Shown: piece by piece, positions 1 to 8,473 of the stretch
Layout of the letters: every line of letters begins with the position of its first letter
How positions within the stretch are numbered: position 1 is the stretch's first letter
Origin: an uncultured Johnsonella sp.
Lineage (GTDB): Bacteria > Bacillota > Clostridia > Lachnospirales > Lachnospiraceae
Direction of reading: 5' to 3'
NCBI GenBank assembly: GCA_937927235.1
Contig: CALBCM010000030.1
Coordinates: 1-31,835, forward strand
DNA length: 31,835 bases
Notes under the pieces: generated by a model
The model's input: only the letters and a program-made list of their open reading frames with translations
Told to the model about the DNA's origin: nothing
Database searches by the model: none
Program-made: the position numbers and the translations under genes

Positions 1-166
1 TACAATTAAAAAGCCTCTGTCTTAAAAGTACATAACTTGCAGAATGTAAAGCCGAGTTTTTCTGTAACACTTTTTTAAAAATTTTGAAATAGATTTTTAA
101 CTGTTAAAATGCTTATATTTATGGTAATATATAAGTATTAAAATAAAGGATAGAAACAGAAGTAAA

Positions 167-904
167 ATGAAGATAACTAAAAAAGGTACAGTACCCTGCA
201 GGCTTTTAAAAGGTGCTCTGATATTTGCGGCAGTAAGCTCAGTATTTTTCGCAAGTGAAAGTATGACAGCATTTGCGGAGGAGGAATTGAAGGTACCCGA
301 GTTTCAGCAGGGCATTTCAGAAAATGATTTTAATAATAATGCGGGTCCCGGGGTAGAGATTGAAAAAAAGGACAATTCAGGTTCACAGGCACTGCCTCAG
401 GGAAATTCAGCCAGCCAGAACCAGCCCGACAATGGAGGCAAAAATTATAAAATATATGTAAGCAAAAAAAAGATGAAGCTTACCTTATTTGAGGATGGCA
501 AGCCTATAAATCAATGGGACTGCACTATTGGAGCAAATTCTGCTGAGGGAGACAAAGAGAGAGAGGGAGATAAAAGAACTCCGGAAGGCAAGTTTTATAT
601 ATGTGTTAAAAATGAAAAAAGCGTATGCTATCTTTCACTTGGGCTTTCCTACCCCTCTATAGATGATGCACAAAGAGGAGTTGAGCAGGGACTTATAACC
701 GAAGAGCAAAAGAAATCCATAGAGGAGGCTATCAAGAATAAACAGCAGCCGAACTGGTATACTCCGCTTGGAGGAGAAATCATGATACATGGCGGCTATG
801 TCAAGGGGCAGATGACAAGAGGCTGTGTAGCAGTACCAAATGAGGTTATGGACATACTCTGGCAGTATGCTCAGGTAGGCACTGAGGTTGAGATTGGTCA
901 GTAA
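167..904 (+). CDS. Secreted L,D-transpeptidase (YkuD domain)
   Basis: Probable peptidoglycan cross-linking enzyme that forms 3-3 links or attaches proteins outside the membrane. The 245-residue product has a basic start, a hydrophobic stretch at about residues 14-36 and an Ala-rich cleavage region near FAEEE, so it is exported. A low-complexity Asn/Gln/Pro linker covers about residues 40-90. The YkuD domain follows, with the family signature His208-Gly-Gly and RGCVAVP, where Cys220 is the expected catalytic thiol. The domain contains an insert (about residues 150-185) between the GKFYI strand and the HGG motif. The SD is weak (AAAGGA about 16 bases upstream), so the exact start is less certain than the gene; the signal peptide supports this ATG. 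It appears monocistronic. Confidence 0.9.
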   Translation: MKITKKGTVPCRLLKGALIFAAVSSVFFASESMTAFAEEELKVPEFQQGISENDFNNNAGPGVEIEKKDNSGSQALPQGNSASQNQPDNGGKNYKIYVSKKKMKLTLFEDGKPINQWDCTIGANSAEGDKEREGDKRTPEGKFYICVKNEKSVCYLSLGLSYPSIDDAQRGVEQGLITEEQKKSIEEAIKNKQQPNWYTPLGGEIMIHGGYVKGQMTRGCVAVPNEVMDILWQYAQVGTEVEIGQ

Positions 905-938
905 TATTAATGCTGTCTGAGCCAATATGCTGAAAAAA

Positions 939-959
939 CCGCACACTTTAAAAGTGCGG
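939..959. terminator. GC-rich hairpin after the L,D-transpeptidase gene
   Basis: CCGCAC and GTGCGG form a 6-bp stem around a 9-base loop, 35 bases after the stop codon. On the plus strand there is no good T-run behind it. Six A residues lie on its left side, so the classical terminator orientation is the minus strand. It may still mark the 3' end of the plus-strand mRNA as a stabilising hairpin. Confidence 0.4.
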
Positions 960-1015
960 AGCCTTTGACAGTTACAAAATAATATAAAAAAATACCACTG
1001 CGGCATAAAAAAGTC

Positions 1016-1044
1016 TTGACCAAAATGCAGGACTGTTGTATACT
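1016..1044 (+). promoter_or_regulatory. Sigma-A-type promoter for tRNA-Gln
   Basis: TTGACC (1016-1021) and TATACT (1039-1044) are separated by exactly 17 bases. The expected start of transcription is near 1051, ten bases before the mature tRNA. This is one of the closest matches to the vegetative consensus in the window. Confidence 0.85.
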
Positions 1045-1060
1045 GTAGTGGTCGTTTTAT

Positions 1061-1132
1061 TGGGCTATCGCCAAACGGTAAGGCAGTGGACTCTGACTCC
1101 ACCATCTCAAGGTTCGAATCCTTGTAGCCCAG
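1061..1132 (+). tRNA. tRNA-Gln (anticodon CUG)
   Basis: A full cloverleaf can be drawn. The acceptor stem TGGGCTA pairs with TAGCCCA (1125-1131), with discriminator G1132. The D arm lies around GCCAAACGGTAAGGC. The anticodon stem is GTGGA/TCCAC (1086-1090/1098-1102) with loop CTCTGAC, and the T arm is CAAGG/CCTTG around TTCGAAT. The anticodon CTG (1093-1095) reads CAG. A U1-A72 first pair is typical of bacterial tRNA-Gln. No CCA is encoded. It lies between its own promoter and terminator. Confidence 0.97.
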
Positions 1133-1146
1133 TCCTGAATCATTGA

Positions 1147-1188
1147 ACGTATGTCCTAGATGCTTTAAACAGGATGTGCGTTTTTTTT
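1147..1188 (+). terminator. Rho-independent terminator of tRNA-Gln
   Basis: An 11-bp stem (1147-1157 with 1171-1181, including three G-U pairs) surrounds a 13-base loop and is followed by eight T residues (1181-1188). It ends the tRNA transcript and insulates it from the thioesterase gene. Confidence 0.85.
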
Positions 1189-1260
1189 AACGGTATAAGT
1201 TTGATATAAATGAAGATTTTATAAGTAGCTGTTCCGGTAATTCGTAAGAGAGGAGGGTAT

Positions 1261-2034
1261 ATGTATAGTTTTGAAAGCCGCATCCGTTATTCAGAGATTG
1301 ATATTCACTCAAGACTGTCGCTCTTTGCAGCAATTAATTATCTTCAGGACTGCTCAACCTTTCAGTCGGAAGACTTCGGACTTGGCATAGAATACCTTAA
1401 AAATAAAAACAGAGCTTGGTGGCTGTCTTCATGGTATATAGAGTTTGACAGACTGCCCTTCCTGGGCGAAAAGATAACTGTAAGCACCTGGGCTTACGAT
1501 TTTTCGGGCTTTTACGGTTACAGAAATTTTATTATAACCGACGAAGCCCAAAATAATATCGTAAGAGCCGATTCAACCTGGTTTTTCTTTGACACGGAGC
1601 ATTTCAGACCTGTCAAGCCCGGCATTGAAGATATAAAAAGCTATATGGACAATAAAGGACAGAGGCTCAGCTTGGCTACTCCCAGAAGAAAGATAGAAAA
1701 ATGCGGAAAAAAGTACAGGCTTGAAGACATTATAATTACAAGACGATTTTTAGATACTAACGAGCATGTAAATAATGCCTATTACGCCGCAATGGCAAAA
1801 GAGGCGGTCGAGGAGGTTACAGCTGCCAAAATAAATCAAGGCAAAGCCTCTGATGAAAATATTATTACAGCCGTAGATGTGAAAAATTTGCAGATATATT
1901 ATAAAAAAGCTGCCGTACTTGGAGACAGGGTTAAAAGGATTGTATATGAAACTGAAAAAAATTATATTATAGAGCTTGCAGGTGAGAACGGCATTATTTA
2001 TGCAGATATAAAGCTCAATATAGGCAAATATTAA
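1261..2034 (+). CDS. Acyl-ACP thioesterase (double hot-dog fold)
   Basis: Predicted to hydrolyse fatty acyl-ACP and release free fatty acids in the cytoplasm. The 257-residue product fits the bacterial FatA/FatB-like family: an N-terminal hot-dog half beginning with a YSEID segment, WWLSSWYIEFDRLP in the first half, and a second hot-dog half containing DTNEHVNNAYY (about residues 165-175), which matches the family Asp/Asn/His active-site region. The ATG is preceded by AGGAGGG (1251-1257) at tight but normal spacing. It is followed 21 bases later by the cvfB-like gene, suggesting co-transcription. Its natural acyl chain preference cannot be read from the sequence. Confidence 0.88.
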   Translation: MYSFESRIRYSEIDIHSRLSLFAAINYLQDCSTFQSEDFGLGIEYLKNKNRAWWLSSWYIEFDRLPFLGEKITVSTWAYDFSGFYGYRNFIITDEAQNNIVRADSTWFFFDTEHFRPVKPGIEDIKSYMDNKGQRLSLATPRRKIEKCGKKYRLEDIIITRRFLDTNEHVNNAYYAAMAKEAVEEVTAAKINQGKASDENIITAVDVKNLQIYYKKAAVLGDRVKRIVYETEKNYIIELAGENGIIYADIKLNIGKY

Positions 2035-2055
2035 ATAAAGGAAGATAATAAAAGA

Positions 2056-2898
2056 ATGGAATTAGGCAGGATACAAAAGCTTAAAGTCCTTAGAAAAAAG
2101 GATTTTGGAGTTTATCTTGGTGATATTGAGGGCAGTGAAGACAATCAGTCCGTGCTGCTTCCTATCAGGCAGGTGGAGCCCGGAGTTGAGATAGGAGATG
2201 TTTTGGAGGCTTTTATTTATAAGGACAGCTCCGACAGGCTGATTGCTACTGTGAATAAGCCTCTTATTCAAACGGGGGAGCTTAAAGTGCTTAAGATAAA
2301 GCAGCTGTCGAAGATAGGGGCCTTTATAGATATAGGGCTGGAAAGAGATGTGCTTTTACCCTTTAAAGAGATGGAGGGCAGCCCTAAAGAAGGTGACAGG
2401 GTGCTTGTGGCACTTTATATAGACAAATCGGAAAGGCTGGCTGCCACTATGAAGGTATATAAATATCTTGTGAACAGCCACAGCTATAAAAGAGATGATG
2501 AGGTAACAGGCATAGTTTACAGAGTAAGAGAAGCGGGAGTTATGGTAGCTGTAGATGAAAAATATTTCGGTATGCTCCCTTCCTCTATGGTATATGAAAG
2601 CTATGCTCCCGGCGATGTGATAAAAGCAAGGGTAATCAGGGTCAGAGAAGACGGCAAGCTTGACCTCAGTACAAGAAAGAAGGCTTATCTCCAGATAGAA
2701 GCTGATGCCATAATGCTTGAGGAAAAAATGAAAAATGCCGGAGGAAGACTCGACATAGGTGACAAGAGTGAAACTGAAGCAGTAAAAAAAGCTGTCGGAA
2801 TCAGTAAAAATGCTTTTAAGAGAGCTGCCGGGCACCTTTTAAAAAAGGGAAGGGTATCAGTGGGCGAGCATTATATAGAACTTACAGATAAAAAATAA
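2056..2898 (+). CDS. cvfB: CvfB/YitL-type S1 RNA-binding protein
   Basis: Predicted cytoplasmic RNA-binding protein. The 280 residues match CvfB in length and layout: an N-terminal S1-like segment (about 1-65), a second S1 domain (about 70-135, GELKVLKIKQLSKIGAFIDIGL), a third S1 domain (about 145-210, DEVTGIVYRV to DLSTRKK) and a C-terminal winged-helix region (about 220-280) with AVKKAVGISKNAFKRAAGHL. In staphylococci the family affects virulence-factor expression; the role here is inferred only from similarity. It starts 21 bases after the thioesterase stop, with GGAAGA upstream as a modest SD, so it is probably second in that operon. Confidence 0.87.
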   Translation: MELGRIQKLKVLRKKDFGVYLGDIEGSEDNQSVLLPIRQVEPGVEIGDVLEAFIYKDSSDRLIATVNKPLIQTGELKVLKIKQLSKIGAFIDIGLERDVLLPFKEMEGSPKEGDRVLVALYIDKSERLAATMKVYKYLVNSHSYKRDDEVTGIVYRVREAGVMVAVDEKYFGMLPSSMVYESYAPGDVIKARVIRVREDGKLDLSTRKKAYLQIEADAIMLEEKMKNAGGRLDIGDKSETEAVKKAVGISKNAFKRAAGHLLKKGRVSVGEHYIELTDKK

Positions 2899-3040
2899 TA
2901 CAAGACTGAAGCTGTCCTAAGCGGCACCTGCAAAAAATATTATACTGAGAAATTATATTGTCTGTTTTAGTGATTGAGATAACATCAGTTTATAGAATCA
3001 TCATAAAATATATTGCAATAGAAATTTAAGGGGGAAGGTT

Positions 3041-3931
3041 ATGGCAGAAGTTAAGGACATAGACGCAGGGAGCAAAAAAAATCCTGATATAATCAAGCTT
3101 ATAAGGCCATATTTTATAATTATATTGGGGAGCATAAGCTGTGCAATAGCGCTGAACTGCTTTTACGACACGCACTCTCTGGTGGTTGGAGGATTTACGG
3201 GACTAGGAATGATTTTTGAGAAAAAATTTAATATTCCTATAGCACTTACCAATATAGTGTTGAATGTGCCTCTTTTTTTGCTGTCGGTAAGATATATAGG
3301 CTGGGAATTTGTAGGCAAAACTTTATTTGGAGTTTTATCACTTTCCGGTGCAATAGCACTTGTACCTAAAATAGCACTCGCACCGGCGGATGACATACTG
3401 CTTGCCGCAGTATTCGGGGGAATCTTTGACGGAATAGGCATAGGGCTGGTACTGTATGCCGGAGGAACTACCGGGGGCACAGATATGCTTGCCGTATTTA
3501 TACATAGATTTTTAAAGAGCAGAAGTGTAGTTGAAATTATGCAGGTGGCAAACTGGATAATTATATTATTAGGCTTTTCCGTATTCGGAATCAGCAGCGG
3601 CATGTACGCACTCATTGCAATTTTTGCTATGACAAAAATGTCGGATAATATAGTAGAAGGCTTTAACTTTGCAAGGCAGGTATATGTTATCTCCGATAAG
3701 TCAGAGGAAATTGCAGCAAGTATAATGACGGACATGAGCAGAGGAGTTACCGGAATCAATGCGAAGGGCATGTATTCAAAACAGGACAAGCAGATGCTCT
3801 ACTGTGTAGTGCCTACTAAAGAAATAGTCAGGCTTAAGGAATTGGTAAAATCTATTGATTCAAAAGCCTTTGTCATAGTTTCCGAGGTAAGAGAGGTATT
3901 GGGAGAGGGCTTTATAGAAGATGCTACTTAA
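3041..3931 (+). CDS. YitT-family membrane protein (DUF161 + DUF2179)
   Basis: Integral membrane protein of unknown transport role. The 296 residues have a short polar N-terminus and five to six hydrophobic helices (about 20-205), with the family GGFTGLGMIFEKKFNIPI segment after the first helix and a Gly-rich YAGGTTGGTDMLA loop. A soluble C-terminal DUF2179 domain follows (about 215-290, VYVISDKSEEIAASIM to GINAKGMYSKQDKQML). The start is supported by AAGGGGGAAGG a few bases upstream. It stands alone: 142 bases separate it from cvfB, and the downstream regulator has its own promoter. The substrate cannot be inferred. Confidence 0.9.
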   Translation: MAEVKDIDAGSKKNPDIIKLIRPYFIIILGSISCAIALNCFYDTHSLVVGGFTGLGMIFEKKFNIPIALTNIVLNVPLFLLSVRYIGWEFVGKTLFGVLSLSGAIALVPKIALAPADDILLAAVFGGIFDGIGIGLVLYAGGTTGGTDMLAVFIHRFLKSRSVVEIMQVANWIIILLGFSVFGISSGMYALIAIFAMTKMSDNIVEGFNFARQVYVISDKSEEIAASIMTDMSRGVTGINAKGMYSKQDKQMLYCVVPTKEIVRLKELVKSIDSKAFVIVSEVREVLGEGFIEDAT

Positions 3932-3999
3932 GAATTAATATATCAGAAACTTACTCTGATTGTCCGGTATTTTTTTATGCAAAAGACACAAAATATCTA

Positions 4000-4028
4000 T
4001 TGCAATTTTAGTGATTTTGCTTTATCAT
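4000..4028 (+). promoter_or_regulatory. Promoter for the PucR-type regulator
   Basis: TTGCAA (4000-4005) and TATCAT (4023-4028) are separated by 17 bases, placing the transcription start near 4035 and giving a leader of about 35 bases to the ATG at 4070. Confidence 0.7.
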
Positions 4029-4069
4029 ATCTATATAAGTTGTAAAAATTCACAAAGGGAGATAAAAAA

Positions 4070-5158
4070 ATGATCTCAAATCAAATTTTACAAAGTACAG
4101 TAGACGGACTTAAGAGTATTACAAGAACAGAGCTTGCAGTGTGTGATGTGGAGGGAAAGCTTTTAGCCTCTACTTTTCCGGATAGTGAACACAATGAAGA
4201 TATGGTAGCTGCGTTTGCAGGCTCTCCGGCAGATTCACAGGTTATAAACGGATTTCAGTTTTTTAAGGTGTTTGATGAGCAGCAGCTTGAGTATATACTG
4301 CTTGCCAAAGGCAATACAGATGATATTTATATGATAGGAAAACTTGCGGCATTTCAGATTGAGAACCTTTTGATTGCCTATAAGGAAAGGTTTGATAAAG
4401 ATAATTTTATTAAAAATCTGCTCCTTGACAACCTGCTTTTAGTAGATATTTATAACAGAGCTAAAAAGCTTCGTATTGAAGCCAATGCGAGAAGAGTAGT
4501 TTTTATTGTAGAAACTAAGCTTGAAAGGGATATTGCCTCGCTTGAAAATATAAGAACCCTTTTTGCCGCCAGAACCAGAGATTTTGTCACGGCAGTTGAC
4601 GAGCATTATATAATACTGGTTAAAGAGGTAAAGGAAAACTGCACCTATGATGAGCTTGACAAGGTGGCAAAGCTTATCATAGATGACCTTGCAGGCTATG
4701 GCACAAATAATGTAAACATAGCCTACGGTACTATAGTAAGTGAGATTAAAGAGGTTTCACGCTCCTATAAAGAGGCTAAAATGGCTCTCGATGTGGGCAA
4801 GATATTTTATGGCGGAGCGGATATTGTAGCCTATGCAAGGCTTGGGATCGGAAGACTGATATACCAGCTGCCCATACCTCTTTGCAAGATGTTTATAAGA
4901 GAAATCTTTGAAGGCAAGAGTCCGGATGATTTTGATGAGGAAACTCTGGTAACTATTAATAAATTTTTTGAAAACAGCTTAAATGTATCAGAGACCTCAA
5001 GGCAGCTCTATATACATAGAAATACTCTGGTATATAGACTTGATAAGCTTCAAAAGACTACAGGTCTGGACCTTAGAGTATTTGAAGATTCTATAACCTT
5101 TAAAATCGCTTTAATGGTTGTGAAGTATATGAAATATATGGAAAGACAGGATTATTAA
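4070..5158 (+). CDS. PucR/CdaR-type transcriptional regulator
   Basis: Predicted DNA-binding regulator of 362 residues. An N-terminal sensory region (about 1-115) contains a short sugar-diacid-recognition-like segment (AVCDVEGKLLAST). A central GGDEF-related domain typical of CdaR proteins covers about 140-270 and has no cyclase motif. The C-terminal PucR helix-turn-helix (about 300-355) contains NVSETSRQLYIHRNTLVYRL. GGGAGAT precedes the ATG. The ligand is unknown. It is followed 96 bases later by the S41 peptidase gene with no clear terminator between, so the two may share a transcript. The family often responds to small carboxylates or amino acids, but nothing here identifies the target genes. 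Confidence 0.88.
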   Translation: MISNQILQSTVDGLKSITRTELAVCDVEGKLLASTFPDSEHNEDMVAAFAGSPADSQVINGFQFFKVFDEQQLEYILLAKGNTDDIYMIGKLAAFQIENLLIAYKERFDKDNFIKNLLLDNLLLVDIYNRAKKLRIEANARRVVFIVETKLERDIASLENIRTLFAARTRDFVTAVDEHYIILVKEVKENCTYDELDKVAKLIIDDLAGYGTNNVNIAYGTIVSEIKEVSRSYKEAKMALDVGKIFYGGADIVAYARLGIGRLIYQLPIPLCKMFIREIFEGKSPDDFDEETLVTINKFFENSLNVSETSRQLYIHRNTLVYRLDKLQKTTGLDLRVFEDSITFKIALMVVKYMKYMERQDY

Positions 5159-5254
5159 TCTGTCAGTCAGGTGAGGAGTTTGTTCCTTACTCCTGTAATT
5201 TATTTCCGGAAAGCTTGTTCCCTGAAATTATGTGTAGTGGAGGTTGTAAACTAG

Positions 5255-6685
5255 ATGGAAGATAAGGGATTTGACATAAATAAAACAGACAGTGATAATA
5301 CAGTAAATAATCAAAATTATAATAATACAAACAATAATGCTTTGCCGACCTTAAATAATCCTCAGCTATCGGGCAGCAGTCAGCCTTATCAATATAATAT
5401 AGTGGATATGCCTGCTAAAAAAATGAAGGGTTCCAGATTTTGGCCAGGCTTTGGAGCAGGCGTACTTATGACTTTTGTCATTGTGCTTGCATATAGCTTT
5501 ATCACTTATTCAGGCTCAAAATTGGACGAAATAAAGCAGCTTAGGGCAGGTATTGAAAACGGTGTGACTACCGGAAAGGCTTCAGCTGTCAATAATAACT
5601 ATAAGCTTGATATGGACAAGATAGGCAGAAAGCTGAATAAGCTCCAGAAAATTGTAAATAAATCCTATTTATTTGAAGAGGATTTAAGTGCGGTTGAGGA
5701 GGGGATTTATGCAGGCTTTATGAAGGGGCTGGGCGACCCTTATTCAGTGTATTATACTAAAGAAGAATATAGTGCAATTATGGAAACTACTACGGGAGTC
5801 TATCAGGGAATAGGAGCTTCAGTCAGTAAAAACCCTACCACAGGCATTACTACTATAACCAAGGTATTTAAGGGCAGTCCGGCAGAAGAAGCAGGGCTTG
5901 TGTCAGGCGACATTATCTATAAGATTAATGGCGAAGAGGTGACAAGCTTAGAGCTCGATGTACTTGTACAGCAGCATATAAGAGGAGAAGAGGGCTCGTC
6001 TTTTGAGATGACAATCTTGAGAGGTGAAAACGCCAAAGAGCTGACTTTTACACTCACCAGGAAAAAGATAGAGGTGCCTACTGTAGAAAGCAGGATGCTT
6101 CAAGATAATATAGGCTATATAAGCGTGGCTCAGTTTGAAGAGCCTACAAGTGAGCAGTTTAAGGCGGCGGTAGAGGAGCTTAAAGGTCAGGGCATGCAAA
6201 GACTTATAATAGACCTCAGGGATAATCCGGGAGGACTTTTATACGCTGTAGTGGATATGCTTGACTATGTGCTGCCTGAGGGGCTTGTAGTCTATACTGC
6301 CGACAAGGACGGCATAGGACAGAAGTATTATTCAGATAAGGAGCATGTTGTAAATATTCCGGCGGTGGTGCTGTTAAACGGCAATTCCGCAAGTGCTTCC
6401 GAGGTTTTTTCCGGAGCAGTAAAGGATTTTAAATGGGCAAAGCTTGTAGGCACCAAGACCTTCGGCAAGGGCATAGTGCAGAATTTTATTCCTTTAAGTG
6501 ACGGCAGTGCAGTAAAGGTAACGCATTCTCATTACTATACTCCTTCGGGTTTTGACCTTCACGGCAAGGGAATTGAGCCTGATATAAAGGTGGAGCTTGA
6601 TGAAAATGCAGTAGTGGGAAGTGAAACTGACAACCAGTTAAAAACCGCAATAGAAGCTGTAAAAGAAATAGCTCCCAAGCAGTAA
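5255..6685 (+). CDS. S41 carboxy-terminal processing peptidase (CtpA/CtpB type)
   Basis: Membrane-anchored serine protease with its active domain outside the cell. The 476-residue product starts with an Asn-rich cytoplasmic tail and a single hydrophobic anchor (about 63-86). A short helical region follows, then a PDZ domain (about 165-255, GIGASVSKNPTTGITTITKV) and the S41 catalytic domain (about 270-450). Ser380 in NSASASE and Lys405 in GTKTFGKG are 25 residues apart, which matches the Ser-Lys dyad spacing of the family. RDNPGGLL is also conserved. GGAGG (5239-5243) lies 11 bases upstream of the ATG. Likely roles are processing of secreted or sporulation-related proteins; the substrate is not visible. 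Confidence 0.93.
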   Translation: MEDKGFDINKTDSDNTVNNQNYNNTNNNALPTLNNPQLSGSSQPYQYNIVDMPAKKMKGSRFWPGFGAGVLMTFVIVLAYSFITYSGSKLDEIKQLRAGIENGVTTGKASAVNNNYKLDMDKIGRKLNKLQKIVNKSYLFEEDLSAVEEGIYAGFMKGLGDPYSVYYTKEEYSAIMETTTGVYQGIGASVSKNPTTGITTITKVFKGSPAEEAGLVSGDIIYKINGEEVTSLELDVLVQQHIRGEEGSSFEMTILRGENAKELTFTLTRKKIEVPTVESRMLQDNIGYISVAQFEEPTSEQFKAAVEELKGQGMQRLIIDLRDNPGGLLYAVVDMLDYVLPEGLVVYTADKDGIGQKYYSDKEHVVNIPAVVLLNGNSASASEVFSGAVKDFKWAKLVGTKTFGKGIVQNFIPLSDGSAVKVTHSHYYTPSGFDLHGKGIEPDIKVELDENAVVGSETDNQLKTAIEAVKEIAPKQ

Positions 6686-6716
6686 TAAAATAATGAGATC
6701 AAAAATATTAATAATA

Positions 6717-6806
6717 TAAAAGGGTGCTCTGAAAGGGCTGAGAGTAAGCGTCTGCTTAAAACCTAAAACCTGATTTGGGTAATGCCAACGTAGGGAAATA
6801 ACGTAT
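6717..6806 (+). promoter_or_regulatory. TPP riboswitch (THI element)
   Basis: The conserved aptamer blocks occur in order: GGGTGCT (6722-6728), GGCTGAGAG (6736-6744), a variable P3 hairpin TAAGC/GCTTA, ACCTGATTTGGGTAATGCC (6767-6785) and CGTAGGGAA (6789-6797). The position right before thiE, together with a terminator 43 bases downstream, supports transcriptional control: bound thiamine pyrophosphate would favour termination. A third hairpin (6804-6840; ATGCC/GGCAT plus TATG/CATA) lies between aptamer and terminator. I see no clear promoter in the 35 bases after the S41 peptidase stop, so the leader may start inside the 3' end of that gene or by read-through. Confidence 0.95.
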
Positions 6807-6848
6807 GTGATGCCGGCAGCAATGCACAGGCATAAGCATAATTAAAGG

Positions 6849-6883
6849 ACACGGGGGATTACATCAATCTTTCGTGTTTTTTT
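6849..6883 (+). terminator. Riboswitch expression-platform terminator
   Basis: A 12-bp stem (6849-6860 with 6866-6877, three G-U pairs) surrounds a five-base loop and runs into seven T residues (6877-6883). It lies between the TPP aptamer and thiE, as expected for a riboswitch-controlled intrinsic terminator. Confidence 0.9.
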
Positions 6884-6927
6884 ATTGAATTACAAATATT
6901 TACTTTATTTTATAAAGAGGTGAAAAG

Positions 6928-7614
6928 ATGGTTTTTAAAAAGGGTATGCTTTATGGAATCGCAGATATCAAAGAAGCTGAAAAAGCTGAGAGTGAGGCGT
7001 ATAAAACCGGGTTTTTATATAAGCTTGAGGAAGCACTGAAGGGAGGGCTTGAGCTGGTACAGCTTCGCTATAAGAAACCCTCTTCAAAAGAGCTGCTCTA
7101 TGAATACGCTTTAAAAGCCTTTGAGCTGGCAAAAAAATATAATACGGCTTTTATAGTTAATGATTATATTGAGCTGGCAAAGGAGATTGAGGCGGACGGG
7201 ATTCATCTCGGGCAGGAGGATATTAAAACTACAGGAATTTCCGAGGTAAGAAGAACCTTTGGTGTCGGGAAAATTATAGGAGTAACCGCAAAAACCTTTG
7301 AATTCGCCAAAAAAGCACAGGAGCTTGGGGCTGATTACATAGGCAGCGGAGCGGTATTTGCCACAGTCACCAAGGAGGATGCACAAAGTATGGGATTGGC
7401 AGAGCTTAAAAGGATTTGTGAAAGTCTTACAATTCCGGTATTTGCAATAGGAGGAATTAATATTTCCAACCTGGCAAAGCTGAGGGAGCTGCCTATTACA
7501 GGCGTGGCGATAGCCGGAGGGATTTTTAATACTGACGAGGTAAGAAATCAGGTGTTAAAATTAAGAGAGGCACTTGCAGACTGGGCAGCTTTAACAGCTG
7601 AATTTTACTATTAA
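6928..7614 (+). CDS. thiE: Thiamine-phosphate synthase ThiE
   Basis: Joins hydroxymethylpyrimidine diphosphate and thiazole phosphate to give thiamine phosphate in the cytoplasm. The 228-residue TIM-barrel protein shows the family blocks in order: GLELVQLRYK (about 40-49), FIVNDY and EADGIHLGQED (about 74-98), GVTAKT (where most homologues have a Ser/His motif), GADYIGSGAVFATVTKEDA (about 135-153) and PVFAIGGIN. The start is supported by AGAGGTG. It is the first gene after the TPP riboswitch and lies 23 bases before thiD, so it is the promoter-proximal gene of the salvage operon. Confidence 0.94.
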   Translation: MVFKKGMLYGIADIKEAEKAESEAYKTGFLYKLEEALKGGLELVQLRYKKPSSKELLYEYALKAFELAKKYNTAFIVNDYIELAKEIEADGIHLGQEDIKTTGISEVRRTFGVGKIIGVTAKTFEFAKKAQELGADYIGSGAVFATVTKEDAQSMGLAELKRICESLTIPVFAIGGINISNLAKLRELPITGVAIAGGIFNTDEVRNQVLKLREALADWAALTAEFYY

Positions 7615-7637
7615 TATAAATATATAGAGGAGGTATT

Positions 7638-8444
7638 ATGAAAACAGCATTAACAATCGCAGGCAGTGATTCAAGCGGAGGGGCAGGCATACAGGCAGAT
7701 TTAAAAACTATGACTGCACACGGAGTTTACGGCATGAGTGCAATTACGGCGCTGACCGCACAAAATACCACAGGAGTCTGCGGCATACTTGAGGTAGATA
7801 AGGAGTTTTTAATTAAGCAGCTGGACTGTATTTTTACTGATATATTTCCGGATTCGGTCAAGACGGGGATGCTTTCTTCCTCGGAAATTATAAGAACAGC
7901 AGCGGACAAGCTTAAGGAATATAAAGCTAGAAATATAGTAGTAGACCCAGTAATGGTGGCTACCAGCGGGGCAAGACTAATCAGTGAGGAGGCAATCGGC
8001 ACTTTAAAAGAAAAGCTATTAGGTCTGGCAGATATTATAACTCCAAATATCCCCGAGGCTGAGGTGCTGTCAGAGATAAAAATCAGCTCAAAGGAGGATA
8101 TGATAAGGGCAGCAGAAATTATTTATAAAAGCTTCGGCTGTACGGTACTGTGCAAGGGCGGACACGGGGTAAGCGATGCCGACGATTTATTATTTGACAA
8201 TGAAGGCTATACCTGGTTTTTAGGAAAGAGGATAAATAATCCCAATACCCACGGCACAGGCTGTACTCTTTCTTCTGCCATAGCCTCAAATCTGGCAGGA
8301 GGCTGCGATATGAAAACCTCGGTAAAATATGCTAAGGAATATATTTCAAAGGCGCTTGAAAGCATGCTTGATTTAGGCAGGGGCTGCGGTCCCTTAAATC
8401 ACATGTTTGCAATACAGGGAGCAAAGGGCTTTACAAAAGATTAA
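7638..8444 (+). CDS. thiD: Hydroxymethylpyrimidine (phosphate) kinase ThiD
   Basis: Phosphorylates hydroxymethylpyrimidine twice to give the diphosphate used by ThiE. The 268-residue ribokinase-fold protein starts with the family signature ALTIAGSDSSGGAGIQADLK and has VVDPVMVATSG (about 101-111), a CKGGHG segment (about 173-178) and NTHGTGCTLSSAIASN near residue 210-225, which carries the anion-hole and catalytic Cys region. GAGGAGG precedes the ATG at good spacing. It lies between thiE and thiW in the same direction with gaps under 30 bases. No fused ThiE domain is present. Confidence 0.95.
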   Translation: MKTALTIAGSDSSGGAGIQADLKTMTAHGVYGMSAITALTAQNTTGVCGILEVDKEFLIKQLDCIFTDIFPDSVKTGMLSSSEIIRTAADKLKEYKARNIVVDPVMVATSGARLISEEAIGTLKEKLLGLADIITPNIPEAEVLSEIKISSKEDMIRAAEIIYKSFGCTVLCKGGHGVSDADDLLFDNEGYTWFLGKRINNPNTHGTGCTLSSAIASNLAGGCDMKTSVKYAKEYISKALESMLDLGRGCGPLNHMFAIQGAKGFTKD

Positions 8445-8473
8445 AAACTTTATAGTATTGGAGGGGAAAATTT

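Noticed and set aside
635..1105. Minus-strand open frame of 156 codons across the L,D-transpeptidase end and tRNA
   Set aside because: It runs antisense to a clear gene and to half of a tRNA, with no SD or family motif.
3942..3976. Possible terminator after the YitT-family gene
   Set aside because: The 6-bp stem ATCAGA/TCTGAT is AT-rich and separated from the T-run by about ten bases; too weak to list as a feature.
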